This document shows, piece after piece, positions 11,301-23,398 of a DNA stretch of 64,000 nucleotides. The first letter of the stretch is position 1. Each line of letters starts with the position of its first letter. The notes beneath the pieces were generated by a model that did not search any database, had not been told where the DNA came from, and saw nothing but the letters and a program-made list of their open reading frames with translations. This stretch comes from Verpa conica (lineage: Eukaryota; Ascomycota; Pezizomycetes; Pezizales; Morchellaceae): contig JAUFSD010000022.1 in NCBI GenBank assembly GCA_033030425.1, forward strand, positions 496,001 to 560,000. The letters are read 5' to 3'. The position numbers were made by a program, and so were the translations under genes.

Positions 11301-13695
11301 GGCATCATTAGGGAGTTTAAAAGTCCTCAGATGTATCCGGTAAAGGCCCTGAAACCATTAGGGTGGCTCATCACGTAGATTTTACCTAGACAAAGTCCTC
11401 CCCTTAAAGCTCCCAAAAGGCTAAAGGCTAAGTAATTAGTATCGTTAGAAGAGTTTGTAATTTTTATAGTCTTGGAAGTGTTCGACCATTCACAGATGAT
11501 GATTTCTCTGACATAGATCCACTAAGTCCTAGGTGGGTGTAATCACACGGACGAATCGAAGCCGGGTTTGAAAATCCGGTAATTGATCTGGGAACCGTAA
11601 AAGGATGTGTAGAAGTAGGTAACTTCGCTCCAGGACTCTTAAGCTACTTTTTGGGAAATACCTAGAACATAATATTGATAGATTACTATTTTTAGTTTAA
11701 TTCGGCATCATGAGGACTCAGGCCGAGGTAACATCTTGGATGGCTCAATCGAAAATATAAACCCGTCCCTAGATATACGTAGATAAGGATCAAACACCTT
11801 TTTTTGCAGAAAATAACTAGATATGAATTAAGTTATTATTGTTGGCGAGCTCTAATATCGTTTTTCTCTTTGGAACCTAACCACCCGAGGTGCCAATTAC
11901 TGTTGGGTAGATAGGCTAAGTGAGAGCATATCCAAGAAAAAAGAACATCCCAACATACACAACGTTGTTGTGGCATGTATGGGATAGTGAAAACCGAGTA
12001 CAATACAATAACGCCCAACAAAAGCTTATTCTCGTAAGAGGGATGTGGTATGATCCATCTACTGTGGCAGTTAGCACATACATCTTTTGCTAGATATCGG
12101 TTGGTCCCAATGAGCCCAATAGATTTTGCGGGGAGTTATCCGAGAGTCGGAAAGAAAACTCTTTTGCATGCACCGGGTTTATGGCTGCCGAGCCCCATGT
12201 GTACCTCTAGGATGCGAAGGATTCGAAAAATGTGGGGGCACAAGCTGTTTTGTTGTAGTATTAATGTTTCGTCAGGTTCCACTACGCAAAGAGCTCATAT
12301 TACACCCCATTTTGCTTTTAGAGGATTATCCAGTAAAAATAGGTGCCCCATGGCGCTTGAAAATTAGAGGCTTTAGGGAAACCTCTTTATGGTATATGTA
12401 TACATTATTGGTTTTATGTACCGGGCTGATCTGTCTAGTCTCACATCTTAGCATCGATAAAAATCAGATATCTAAGGTTAAATTAGTCACATGAATCTTA
12501 TCGTTACCATGGCGGCTAAACTCTAGCGTATTCGCGTAATGTATTTACCGATTTCTACCGAGCCTCATCGAGGCCCTGACGCTTGTTCTAGAACCTTTCC
12601 ATCCTCGGAAAGGGTGATGGGAGTCTTATCGCATACTTATCGCATGCTGATGCAAGTCCAGTTTGATCCTGCGAATCAGGGCTTGGGGAATCGTCCCAGG
12701 AAAATGACACATGTAAAGTTTGGAATAATACATATACACCCGTCAAGGAACATGAGTCGATGCGTTGGTCGATGTCGGTTCATGAAATACATCTATGCGA
12801 GGAAACTGTTGAGAGGGGAAAAAAATCTAGGGATCGAACGACTGTCGAATGTTCAACAGCACATTTTATCTGTAAGAACTTCAAAATCATCGAAAAGGTG
12901 TTAGGTTTCGTGCTGAGGATTACTTGCTTCAGGCGTACGCTGCCACAACGTTAGGCAATATGAGATTGAGATTGGCGGTAACGGCTTGACTTCTAAAGCA
13001 ATATTGACCCCAGATACTCCCATGGAATGTCTGGAGATCTCAGACCCGACCCGTTTTTTTTCGCCACTCTATGGGCCAACTTGCCACATCATGGCCCTGG
13101 TACCTAGCTACAATAGGGTTGGAAGCATCGACCGTTCGACCTTCCACGGCAATCGGACGCGCGGTCCCCAACAACCGAGGGGGCCAAACAGCAAAGCAGG
13201 GTGCCTGCATTAAGTCTACAGGGACAGGCGTTGAGGAGATGTTTTTCCCTGAACGCCGTGCAACGCGGAATCTGAGCTTGAGGCTGGGGTGTGCCGTTTT
13301 TGTTGAGTGCGTTGTTGGGACGGCCGCTAGCTATAGTTGGGATAGGGGTTTCCTGACGCGGCTCTCTCCTGGCGACTGACACAGAGTGAGATGGGCAAAA
13401 TTCGTCGAAATTTTTGGGGGGCAACGGGTGTTTGAGTGGCTCAATTCGGACTGGCGGGTATTGACTGTGGCTATCTAGGGCCCCAGCGAAATTTTAAGTG
13501 AGGCCCCCTTTAAGCCTTTAAGTACAGAATGTTCCCTCGCTGAGCTTCTATTCTTCTTCTTCCCGGAACAGCTTCTTTAAAGGGGAGTTCATGGTGATAA
13601 CAGTTTCATCTTCATCTCTCCATCTCGACTATCATCTCGCTATCTCATCACCAAAGAAGGCTATCTGTCTACTTCAGTCAGCCTAGCACTTCGTG
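8343..13695. other. Intergenic region, no supported gene
   Basis: AT-rich sequence with many stops and only short open frames. Overlapping frames near 12050-12500 and 12539-12954 show no known domain. A CCGAGG hexamer lies at 13175-13180, about 515 bases upstream of the desaturase; its reverse complement CCTCGG is the FarA/FarB fatty-acid response site of Aspergillus. The last 200 bases before 13696 are CT-rich, typical of a fungal promoter and leader. Confidence 0.55.
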
Positions 13696-15205
13696 ATGGC
13701 TGCTCCTACTGTTTCCCCCTCTGGGGCTACTGCTGGGACAAAGGCTAAACGGCCTGTTTCTAACAAACCACATATCACCGATCAGGTAATATTTTTCTAC
13801 TATACAATAACTCAATTCTATCAATGATACTGACTTGATGAATAGCCTATCACAATGCAAAATTGGTGGCAGCATTTGCACAAACTCAACATTACCCTCA
13901 TTATCTTTGTCCCGATGCTTGGTATCTGGGCTGCATTTTACACTCCTCTGGTCAACAAGACCCTTATTTGGTCAATTACCTACTATTTCTGGACCGGTCT
14001 CGGTATAACTGCTGGGTACCATCGTCTATGGGCACATGCCTCGTATTCTGCTACTCTACCGCTCAAGCTCTTCCTTGCCGCTGTTGGAGGTGGTGCCGTT
14101 GAAGGATCTATTCGTTGGTGGTCGCGAGACCACAGGGCTCACCACCGCTACACTGATACTGAAAAGGACCCGTACAGTGTCCGCAAAGGTCTTATGTACT
14201 CTCATTTGGGATGGATGGTTATGAAACAAAACCCCAAGCGCATTGGTCGTACCGATATCTCTGATTTGAACGAGGACCCCGTTGTCGTTTGGCAGCACAA
14301 GCACTACCTTTGGGTTGTTGTTTTCATGGGATTGATCTTCCCCACTCTTGTTGCTGGCCTTGGATGGAACGATTGGATTGGTGGTTTTGTTTATGCCGGT
14401 ATTCTCAGGATCTTCTTCGTCCAACAGGCCACTTTCTGTGTCAACTCGTTGGCCCACTGGCTCGGTGAACAGCCCTTCGATGACCGTAACTCACCGAGGG
14501 ATCACGTCATTACTGCCCTCGTCACCCTCGGAGAAGGATACCACAACTTCCATCATGAGTTCCCCAGTGATTACCGTAACGCCATTGAATGGCATCAGTG
14601 TAAGTTTTATTATTGGCATATTTGCAAATTTTTATCTAACTATTTCTTCTCTAGATGATCCTACCAAGTGGTGTATCTGGACCTGGAAGCAGCTTGGCCT
14701 CGCTTATGATCTTAAGCAATTCCGCACCAACGAAATCGAGAAAGGCAGGCTCCAACAGCAGCAGAAGAAACTTGACCAGAAGCGTGCCACTCTTGACTGG
14801 GGTGTTCCCCTTGAGCAACTTCCCGTCATGGAATTTGAAGAATATCAAGAACAAGCCAAAAGCGGTCGTGCTCTCGTTCTCGTCGCCGGTGTTGTGCACG
14901 ATGTCACTTCTTTCCTCAACGATCACCCAGGTGGAAAGGCTATGATCAACTCAGGAATCGGCAAGGACGCTACTGCTATCTTCAATGGCGGTATTTACAA
15001 TCACTCCAACGCTGCCCACAACCTTCTCTCCAACTTCCGTGTCGCTGTTATTCGTGGTGGTTGCGAGGTTGAGATCTGGAAACAAGCACAAAAGGAAAAC
15101 AAGGAAGTAAGGGCTGCCCTCGATTCCAACAACCAACGGATTATTCGTGCTGGCGACCAGGTAACCAGGATTGCTGCGCCAATCGCTGCTGCCCCTGCGT
15201 CGTAG
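13696..15205 (+). CDS. ole1: Acyl-CoA delta-9 (stearoyl-CoA) desaturase with C-terminal cytochrome b5 domain
   Basis: Endoplasmic reticulum enzyme placing the first double bond in palmitoyl- and stearoyl-CoA. Three exons: 13696-13785, 13846-14599, 14655-15205, giving 464 residues, normal for fungal Ole1. The three iron-binding histidine boxes are present: HRLWAH (about residue 89), HRAHH (about 126) and HNFHH (about 266). Hydrophobic segments flank the first box. The C-terminal third is a cytochrome b5 domain with the haem-ligand motif HPGG near residue 371, which supplies electrons in cis. The start at 13696 gives an N-terminus ending HITDQ before intron 1, whose phase-0 junction leads into PITMQNWW. 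The last residues are a low-complexity Ala/Pro tail. All key residues are intact, so it is probably functional. Confidence 0.96.
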
Positions 15206-16752
15206 AGTATCTAGATTTTTCTTTCCTTGTATTTCATCTTATGGCTCTCTTTCATGGTGGCGTGGAGGTTTTGTAATATGAAGGCGGAATAGCTGCAACA
15301 AAACGGGCTTTGATTACGAACAACAGAGCTGCGATGACTTTGGGCGGTTTCCATAAAAATTTCTTGGGTTGGAGGGCTTATGTTTCTTTACCCTCTTTTC
15401 ATATGTTTTTTTGAGGTATGGGTCTGAACGGCGTCAGCATTATATAGCTTGCTTTTATGGTATTTCTCTTTTCCTTTTCATCTACACTATTACGGGTGTC
15501 ATCTCTGGGGGGAAATGTTCCCAGTAAACATCCATATGACTATAACCTCGTGTATCATGTATGAAATAATTCTAGATCTCTGTGGCTCTAGACAAAATGG
15601 ATGGGTTTCTCAAGAAAAGTCTTAAAAATCCACTCAAGGGTTTGCATATGCCGACCATCGTTCTTGGTTCCCCAACAAAAATAGTTTCAGCAATTGGGGG
15701 GCGGCCTGCATAGAGCGTGCGCGCGTCATTTCTTTATCACAAACATACATGATTCCCAGTCCCGGTCCACTAATTCACAGTTGAATTTCTGGGGGCTATA
15801 TTGCTTATCGGTGCTATTGGCCATCCGGAAGTTTCAGTCAAACTTGAAATCTTAGAAAATACGGGTTTTAGGCACAAGTTCAGCCCTGAGACCAAGCGCA
15901 CAGTACGCATTTTTATTTTCACATGTGGTGGGGCGCCGGGCTTTAGGAAGAAACTTTAAAGGTTGTAAAGTCCCGAGTTTCCCCACCTTGTTGCGTGCAT
16001 CCTGTAGTGTCCTTAGCAAGGGAAAGGAAGCCCCTTCCCCCCGGAAGCTACGTGCATACCTAAAGCCAAGGATTAGATATAATCCGTTTAGCCCCGAGAA
16101 CGAAAGAATGAGCCCCCCATATCAGTAGCGGCTAGGGCCAAAGCTAGGCCTACTTATTCACTTTCCTAATTCAAGTTTCTTGTTACAACACCTCTTCCCC
16201 CCTCTATATCTCCAGCTTTGCTGTAAGCACATACGTATACTCACCGGAGAACATGGATCTCTTTTTTAAGAGCGGCTAAGGTTAACACTACTATCAAAGA
16301 TTGTTTGTTGTGGGGAGCTGGTGCGTTGTTTGGGGTAATGGATTCGTGGGAAAGTACTTTTAGTGAAGGAAAATTATCTGGTCTGAGCGGGTTTGGCAAC
16401 GGGTGTAGGCTTTCCCGGTGTGAAATAAAGGAGTAGCTAAACACATAGTTATCAAAATATCTTTCTAGGCGGTAGCTACCAAGATCTGTAGAGAAGGAGG
16501 TTGTGTCGGGATGTGGTACTACTTCATATCATTCTACTTCCGCTCTAGGCAATTTGTTTTAGAGAGAAGTATCTTTATTCAATTTAAGGATAACGCGCTC
16601 TTTGTAGCGTACGGCGGAGTAAGATCCCGTCCTAAAGTCATTGGCCCTTAGTTTTCTACGCTCTTGTAACCTTTGTGACTGTTATGCAGATCTAAGACGT
16701 CGGAACTCAGATGTGGAGATTTAGCTGTTCCTAATTCTCTCGCCGGTTCATA

Positions 16753-16861
16753 AATTACTCACGATGCCAGGTTTAATATTGGTCATGTAATCAGCTATTG
16801 GTATGCTAACCACGGAAATCTAGCCACGTGACAAACATTAAACCTGGCACCGTAAGTAATT
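16753..16861. repeat. 109-bp imperfect inverted repeat (small foldback or MITE remnant)
   Basis: Arms of 36 bases at 16753-16788 and 16826-16861 are inverted copies starting AATTACT and sharing GCCAGGTTTAAT. They differ at about five positions, four of them transitions. A 37-base loop separates them. The outer flanks both begin GGTT but no clean target duplication is visible. Confidence 0.75.
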
Positions 16862-18501
16862 GGTTATATGGTTCTTACCTTATCTAGGCATTTGTGATCA
16901 AACACAGCATCTGTTTGCTTCCCCCACTATTCAGTCCCGACGTTCAGATGCACGTGATGTGATATTGGACTTCGAGGGGCTAACTGTGTTTCCTATGAGG
17001 TTCAAGTCTATCAGATAAGCAATACGAGTCGGAACGGAGTATCATATTAGTGATTGAGAGTTTTGGGGACTTGGCGTTGGTACAATCATCGGCTTCGGTT
17101 CTTAGTGCGCCGAAAAACTTAGTTTTCCGATTATGGCCTTAGGATACTTATGTCTTCTGTCCTTTTTCTCAAGGACTTAATGCAAGGGCCAATGACAGTA
17201 TGTGCGTTGCACAACTCTTGGACCATTCAAGTACCACAATGGTTTTCGGAATGAAGTGAGGGGCCCAATGGTCTGGGTCAGAAGCCTCCCATTAGGATAG
17301 ATTACTGGCTAACCCAGTTGTGAGGAATGTCAAGTGTTAGAATAGCCCCTTTAGGCACAGGGAAAGGAAATATACTAGGGGTAAGGAGGCCCGGGAGTAT
17401 TAAGGTGGTATACCCAACTCACTATTGATTATCTAGGGGACCTATTTTTCGTATTAAAAAAAAGGGGGGGACCACTTACTTCCAGATAGCGATATACTAG
17501 ATAGTATCTTACGTATTACATAGTAACGCACATTCTCAGCGCCCTAGTATTCAAATATTTGCCACCACCATTATTCCCATATAGTTAAACCCTCCTACAT
17601 CTTCAGAGCCCTCATAAACCCTATTACCAGAGAAATTCTAATCTCTTACGTATCGTATAGAAATGAATAATCAGTGACGCGGAATTACGAAGGACTTCGA
17701 ACAGAGCCCAGACCCTTCGCCCGATCTTAGGAGAGCCGTGCGGGGGCCGGAGCTTTTAACGGCACGGTAGCAATAAAATATCCGGTTGGTCCTCTAATCA
17801 GGTACCAATTTTAGCGCAGCTTGATGTCTCAGGAGCCTTAAAAGCTCAGCCCCAATTGGCTTACGTATATCTATAACGTATATCCTCCGGCATAATTATT
17901 GCGGGAACTAGGATTAGTGGGAAAGGGGTTTATGGCCAGTGCTCACTTCTAGAATCTGTCGAGAGCGTCAAAGGTCTAAACTTGGGTGTCTCGTTTTCGT
18001 ATTGATCTTGATTACTTTTATCCTCTAGTAATGCAAGGGTCTAGTGATCTCTCCATGAGCTATAGTGCCGGACATAAAGAATTATAATCGGCTAAATCTA
18101 GCTCAGCGCTCTTAGTAAAATTGAGCCACAACTGTAGGTCGAATACTTGAAGTAGAACTACCTGCTGCCAAAAACGTATTGAAATAATCAAAAATGCCAA
18201 CTTTTAAAGGTGGGGAGGCCTGGGTAAAGGGGCTAGGGTTAGGTTCGGAATAATCAGGGTTAGGGATTATTTAAGGCTAGCCAAGATATTTTGAGCCTCA
18301 TCTGAGCCTCAAAACCCGAGCTATATTTACGTCATATACTATAGGATGATCTCGCCTTAAAACCATGTTTTTCTTGCTGGTTTTGTTTTACTCCGATCAA
18401 TAGGAGGGTGAAGGAAAGAATTCGAAGGTAACTTTTTATCGGCCAATGATATTTCCCAGTAAGAATATAATATTATAATACCGCCTAAGCTAGGAATGAG
18501 G

Positions 18502-18541
18502 GTAGGCTATGTATTTATGATTAATCTATTCATTCATTCAG
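18502..18541 (+). repeat. CATT-tailed dispersed repeat, copy on + strand
   Basis: GTAGGCTATGTATTTATGATTAAT followed by ATTCATTCATTCA in altered form matches the 3' end of the SINE-like element at 22291-22340. Upstream sequence shows no convincing match, so only the tail region is shared or the rest has decayed. Confidence 0.5.
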
Positions 18542-18984
18542 GAACGAAGATAGGGCAAAGCTGAGAACAGGAAAGTGGTGGAGGGAAGGTTTAAGGGGGG
18601 GTACAAAACAAGAAAAAGTGGAAAGATCGAAAGACATAATAGGGATTTAGTAAATCATGCCCTAGGCTCTAAACTATACTCTTATAGGGTGACTATATAT
18701 CATCAGAGGTCAGAAACAAGATATCAATTACTCAATCTTTCAAATAGTAGATATACAGCCTACCAAAGAATTTCGGAGGTTTTCTTCCAGCTCGTCCTGC
18801 CCCCACCGCTCTAGACGCCATGAAGCTAATAGACCTTCTAATAGTGTTTTTTAGTGTGCTAAACTTAGGTTGTGTAGTTATTGATCTATATAGAAGATGG
18901 TATGAACACCGGCCTATAATGTTGTTTTTATATCGGACTACTGGTAGGGGTGGTAGAAGACGAAATTTTCCTAGGGATCTAGAA

Positions 18985-19260
18985 GGTACTTAATGGGGTG
19001 AAGACTTTATTACTGCTACTGTAAAACTAATTGGAGGGAGTTTTGATATTGAAACAGCCTAAGCACCTGCATTAGTAGATAATTTTTGATTTAAGTATAG
19101 AGAGCTGAATTTACCGCTGACGGTAAACTAGGTTTTGAGTGATTTACGATTTCATATCTACTTGATCCTTAGTGAGATATAATTTTAGCTATGGTTATAT
19201 ATATCTTCTTATTAGCATTTACTTCAAGGATATCCACTAGCATCAAAAAGCTTCAAGACA
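18985..19260 (+). pseudogene. Possible decayed transposon coding remnant
   Basis: Reading through in-frame stops gives protein-like segments such as FITATVKLIGGSFDIET, followed by another stop and VDNF.FKYRELNLP. This could be a transposase or reverse-transcriptase relic degraded by point mutation. I do not recognise the family and chance is possible. Confidence 0.2.
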
Positions 19261-20605
19261 CAGTTGCTTTGTGACTATTTTAGAGGGGTTCTATGCGTAA
19301 ATTTTATACTCTTAAGGAACCCGAGTAACTTTTCAAATTTCTAGAGATGAGTAGGTTCATTTAACTGGTATCTTTATTTATGGGAGTACCCTCATGTAAA
19401 CTCTCGTGGATTTCCTGTTAAGTGAGTTATAATAGGCTTCTTATAAGGGTGTGAATATATCCTACTAAAAAAGACCAGGTGATTGATGTATCGTATTTTT
19501 ATAACGTGTATTTTTATAAAAGGTCTACTATAGTTACTAGTAAAATAAATAGGAGGTTTGAATTAATTATAAGTACGCATGTACCAGCCTCTGATAACTA
19601 ATGGTATATAATAATGACCCAATAGTGCCTAAATTCTACCTAAATAATTATGAAGTATATAAACTAGGACCTCGATGTAACCATGAGTCAAGGGATAGAA
19701 AGTTGTATACTTATGCCGAAGAATGCTTACATCGGTATATTTAAATCACATGTAACATAGCTTGTACCGGTGTAGGTTTCTAGAGGTAATGAGGAATTCG
19801 ACCACCATAATATATATGCTTATATTTAGGATAGCTTTATATATCGGGGTTCTACTGTAGCTCTTTTGAACCTCCATAGAAATCTAGACCATCTAAAATT
19901 TTTTAACGTATAGCGCCGAAAGCCCTGTGATATTGTAAAATAGGGCGGCTTCTACATAACTACCAGGGCTTCCAGAGAGTTGTCATAATCTGAGACTTAG
20001 CCCTAGAGTAGTGAGGGTTATCGTAGTACTTTTGGTTAATATTAAGCTGGTTCTACTCTAGAGAATCCATATCTTGAGAGTACAATAACGTATGTACTAA
20101 TACCCTCCTGTATTTTTTTCTTCGGAAAATCCGTATATAAATCATCACTCAAATAAAATGGGCTAGGAAACCTGGAGTCAGTGAAATGTTATAATAAAAA
20201 CCTCTCCTATAGCCAGGGGGGCTTATTCCACGTCTTTGATAACCTTATAATATGATTTTCTCACCCGATGTAAGTTTGTACCAGTTACTTAGCATCTCAT
20301 TAATGACTTTATATTAAAATATTTTAACTAATACCGGCTTACCAGTAACTACGATCCCCCAAAGAAGGATAGATTTTGGGTCAAGTAGGTTTAGTAACTA
20401 TTTTATCTCAAGGATTATGGGTTTCTAGGGCATTTAATGAGGATGGAATATAATACCGCACTGGTATGGAAACCTGATATGTCTGGGGTGGGAAAGTTTC
20501 TGGTTGGCGATTTATAGTCTCTTACTTAGCCTGATACCTATAAAAAACATTAGGAATACATGAAATGGCCTCGAACTCTTGCTCAAAGCTATAGCAAGAG
20601 GAATA

Positions 20606-20845
20606 TGGTTGGTGGTCACAGCGTCCCAGAACCCCGAGGTATATATATGGCAACCAATTAATCACTATAATCAACACTTAAACCTTGAGAATTATTAAAT
20701 CTTTGAACTCGATCTAGAATAGAATTAGGGAAATATTACCATACTTTAAGCCCTATCAAGTTCTTTTGTGGAAACGATTACTCTGACTAGCTTGGTTGCT
20801 AATCCTAGCGCCTCATGGGTTCCGGATCACTATGACCACCAACCA
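20606..20845. mobile_element. 240-bp MITE-like element with about 33-bp terminal inverted repeats and TA flanks
   Basis: The left end begins TGGTTGGTGGTCACAGCG and the right end, reversed, begins TGGTTGGTGGTCATAGTG. The first 13 bases are identical and similarity continues for about 33 bases with mainly transition differences and a small gap. TA occurs directly outside both ends (20604-20605 and 20846-20847), as in Tc1/mariner-type target duplications. The interior has no coding potential, so it is non-autonomous. Confidence 0.75.
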
Positions 20846-21989
20846 TATAGTTTACATAGTATCATCTAACTAGAAATTTAGTTAGATTAGAGGATTTATA
20901 GTTACCAAAAACCTATTCGCGTAATTTTAAACTCTGTAGCTTTAGTGTATATGTAGTATTATTTTAGTTAATGGGTTCTGGATTCGTGGCGTGGGGTAGA
21001 CCTACTACATAGCTGCGTAGCCCCAGCGTCAGCATAGGGGTTAAAATTACAAGAGAATATTTTATTGCCTAGAACCTAGTGAATGGAATACGATAAAGGT
21101 GGCGGGAAGGGTTTAAGAGGAGGGTATTGAGTGGACTGTTGCTGTTATGGGGTAGCTCGGGGGTATGGAGATAAATTTGCTAGCTAGTGTGTAGAAAGGT
21201 TTCGATAGAAAACTTTATTAATATACTCATTGAGGCGTATGATTTGTGGATTAATCTTAGTAGGGGTGACTATAGAAACACAGCCTAACACCCTATATGG
21301 AGACTATTAAAACTATACTTGTAGCTTGAGCTCTTATCACAGTTACATTGCATATTATGGCGGAGTCTTTTGTGGGCTCAGTTGCGATCTAGAGAACTTA
21401 CGGGTCATACTTTATTTTACAGTGAATACAGAGGGAGTAGTAAGTATCTCGATAAGATAAGAGATCGATGGAGCATGCATAGCTAGACATAGATGTAGAA
21501 GTTGGATATCCTCATACTAATATAGAGCATAGAACTAGGGTAATACTAAACTTAGTTAGAGTAATATATAGATCAGTTTAGCAGTATTTTGTTATTTAGG
21601 TAGCACTTCGGATGTTACTAAGATTAGTATTAGAGAATCGATAGATGGGATCATCTGCTTCATGGGTTGTGGGAATCCCATAATTAACTGGCATCTACCT
21701 CTGATCATTGAGTAGTAGACTTGATAGCATGGAATTTGGAGCTCCTAGACTTCTATCCTGTGATGTTCGATCCTCCGTGTATAGTATATATCCCCTATAA
21801 AACCGTCAGGCCCTGTTTTGTAAACCAATATAACGTATAACTCAACCACTACAAAGAAATGAATTCTAATTCTTTTTTATGCGACTTAACATATTAATTT
21901 ATCTTTTTAGGAGTACAATAAAATAGGATAATAAGGGGGTTGGTTATTACAGTGTGGTGATCACTTGAGGTCAAAATTCCGAAAAATAC

Positions 21990-22340
21990 TAGGGCTAGTG
22001 ACGGTTTAAGGGATGCTTTTTCTAGGAGCACGTAAAGTCGTGGTTCGAATCCTACCGAGAACCCACTCATATGGATATTAATTATAGGTTCCTTTCCTAG
22101 ATTAGCATATAGGTAGGTTTATGCTCCAAGGGAAAGTTTCCCCAGTACTCGGCGCCCAAATGAGACATGCGGACCTGAGGTGAAGTGAGATTGGTGGTGT
22201 TTGCTGGCCTCGAGTCGGTTGGGATATTGCACACCTATTAGAGTGAAGGCCTGTAAGCATCTCTGATAGAGTACGAGTGCGAGAGTACCATAGCCTCAGG
22301 GCTACATGTAATATGGTTAATTAATTTGTTCATTCATTCA
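21990..22340 (+). mobile_element. SINE-like element: tRNA-type box B head and CATT tail
   Basis: GGTTCGAATCC at 22042-22052 is a perfect polymerase III box B. The surrounding sequence does not fold as a tRNA: the T-stem has several mismatches and no acceptor partner is visible. About 280 bases downstream the segment ends in TTCATTCATTCA (22329-22340), a simple-repeat tail as in many tRNA-derived SINEs. The last 50 bases (from 22291, starting TAGCCTCAGGGCT) recur elsewhere in the window. The left boundary is a guess; box A is weak. Confidence 0.4.
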
Positions 22341-22793
22341 TAGTATACTTTCCCTATGAGAGTTGGACTATAAGAATAATAATCTTATCAAGGTGCAAGT
22401 AACAGTACTGGGATACCTTTTTTGTGTACTTGGCATGTTATATAAGGGTAATTGTCTTATAAAAATATGATATAGCCTAGCTATATCCTTGTAGACTGGA
22501 TGTATTGTATATACCAATGATTCTACTCATATATATTCTTTCCTATATTCACACTACATACACCAAATACAAATGCAAATTCAGATGCAAAATAATTCAA
22601 AGTAAAAAGGAAAAGGTACGCCGCGCAGCGCTTCTCCCCGCTTAGAGAGAATCTACGATCTTCAACCCCTAACCCCATATAGAAACCAAAAATCCACGCC
22701 TTAATGCCCTTTCAAAGATCAAAAGAATGAAACTCCCAAATAGAACCCTTCGTCAACAATTCCTAATCTCTAAGGACAGCCATTCATCCCCGC

Positions 22794-23398
22794 TTACCCA
22801 CTCAACATGTCGTGTAAGATGGTTGATACTTTTGAAAGAGTAAGTATGACGTGACCCTTCATATAGTCCACCAATTCACTGCCTTTTGCCATATGGTGTG
22901 TTCCAGCTAGGTGTTCAAGAGAATATGTGATAAAAAAATGATGATACCCCGAACCATGCTTTTTGTTCCGCCCATACCTTAAACCTAAAAAACCAAGAAA
23001 AAAAAGAAAAGCAAAAAGCAAAAAAGCAAAAACATGATACCGTAATGACAACGCTTAGGGAAATACGAAGAGAAAAAGGTCACATGCAAACAACCGAAAA
23101 GCAAGCAGTCAAAAAGTACAAACACAAAAGTTTTCAGAGTCATATAGACAATCAGGGAGAGAGAAAAAAATCATGACAAGTTAAAAGAAATCCATAACAT
23201 AAAAGGTGACTAGTCACAAGGAAGAAAAAGAATATCTCATGGTATCACAGGCCATAGCCCCTTTTCAGGACTATGTATGAGTGCGAGTAAAGGAGATCCA
23301 ATGAGGTATTATAGGAAGCCGGTAAAGATAATGGTATATGTTTATCGATAGTGAAGGGGGGGGGAGACCGCAAGGAGAAATACTGGATAGGGGGAACT
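22794..23398. other. 3' flank of the small conserved gene
   Basis: AT-rich sequence directly downstream of the reverse-strand gene ending at 23399. It includes A-rich tracts at 22980-23110 on the plus strand (T-rich in the gene's sense). It probably holds the 3' UTR. The short reverse frame at 22794-23051 is lysine/phenylalanine-rich low complexity and is not supported. Confidence 0.5.

Larger units (their letters stand above)
15206..22793. other. Gene-free, repeat-bearing block
   Basis: About 7.6 kb without a supportable gene. The first few hundred bases are the desaturase 3' UTR. The rest is AT-rich and stop-dense and carries a 109-base inverted repeat (16753-16861), a TA-flanked inverted-repeat element (20606-20845), two copies of a CATT-tailed repeat (near 18502 and 22291) and a polymerase III box-B match at 22042. 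A GA-rich stretch near 18568-18605 resembles one near 21095-21130. The density of stops and the transition-type differences between repeat arms suggest old, mutated repeats. Confidence 0.6.

Noticed and set aside
12050..12954. Overlapping open frames of about 105-122 codons
   Set aside because: Several frames overlap without one standing out; no recognisable domain.
22000..22070. Functional tRNA gene around the box B match
   Set aside because: GGTTCGAATCC is perfect, but the T-stem has several mismatches and no matching 5' acceptor strand or anticodon arm could be placed.
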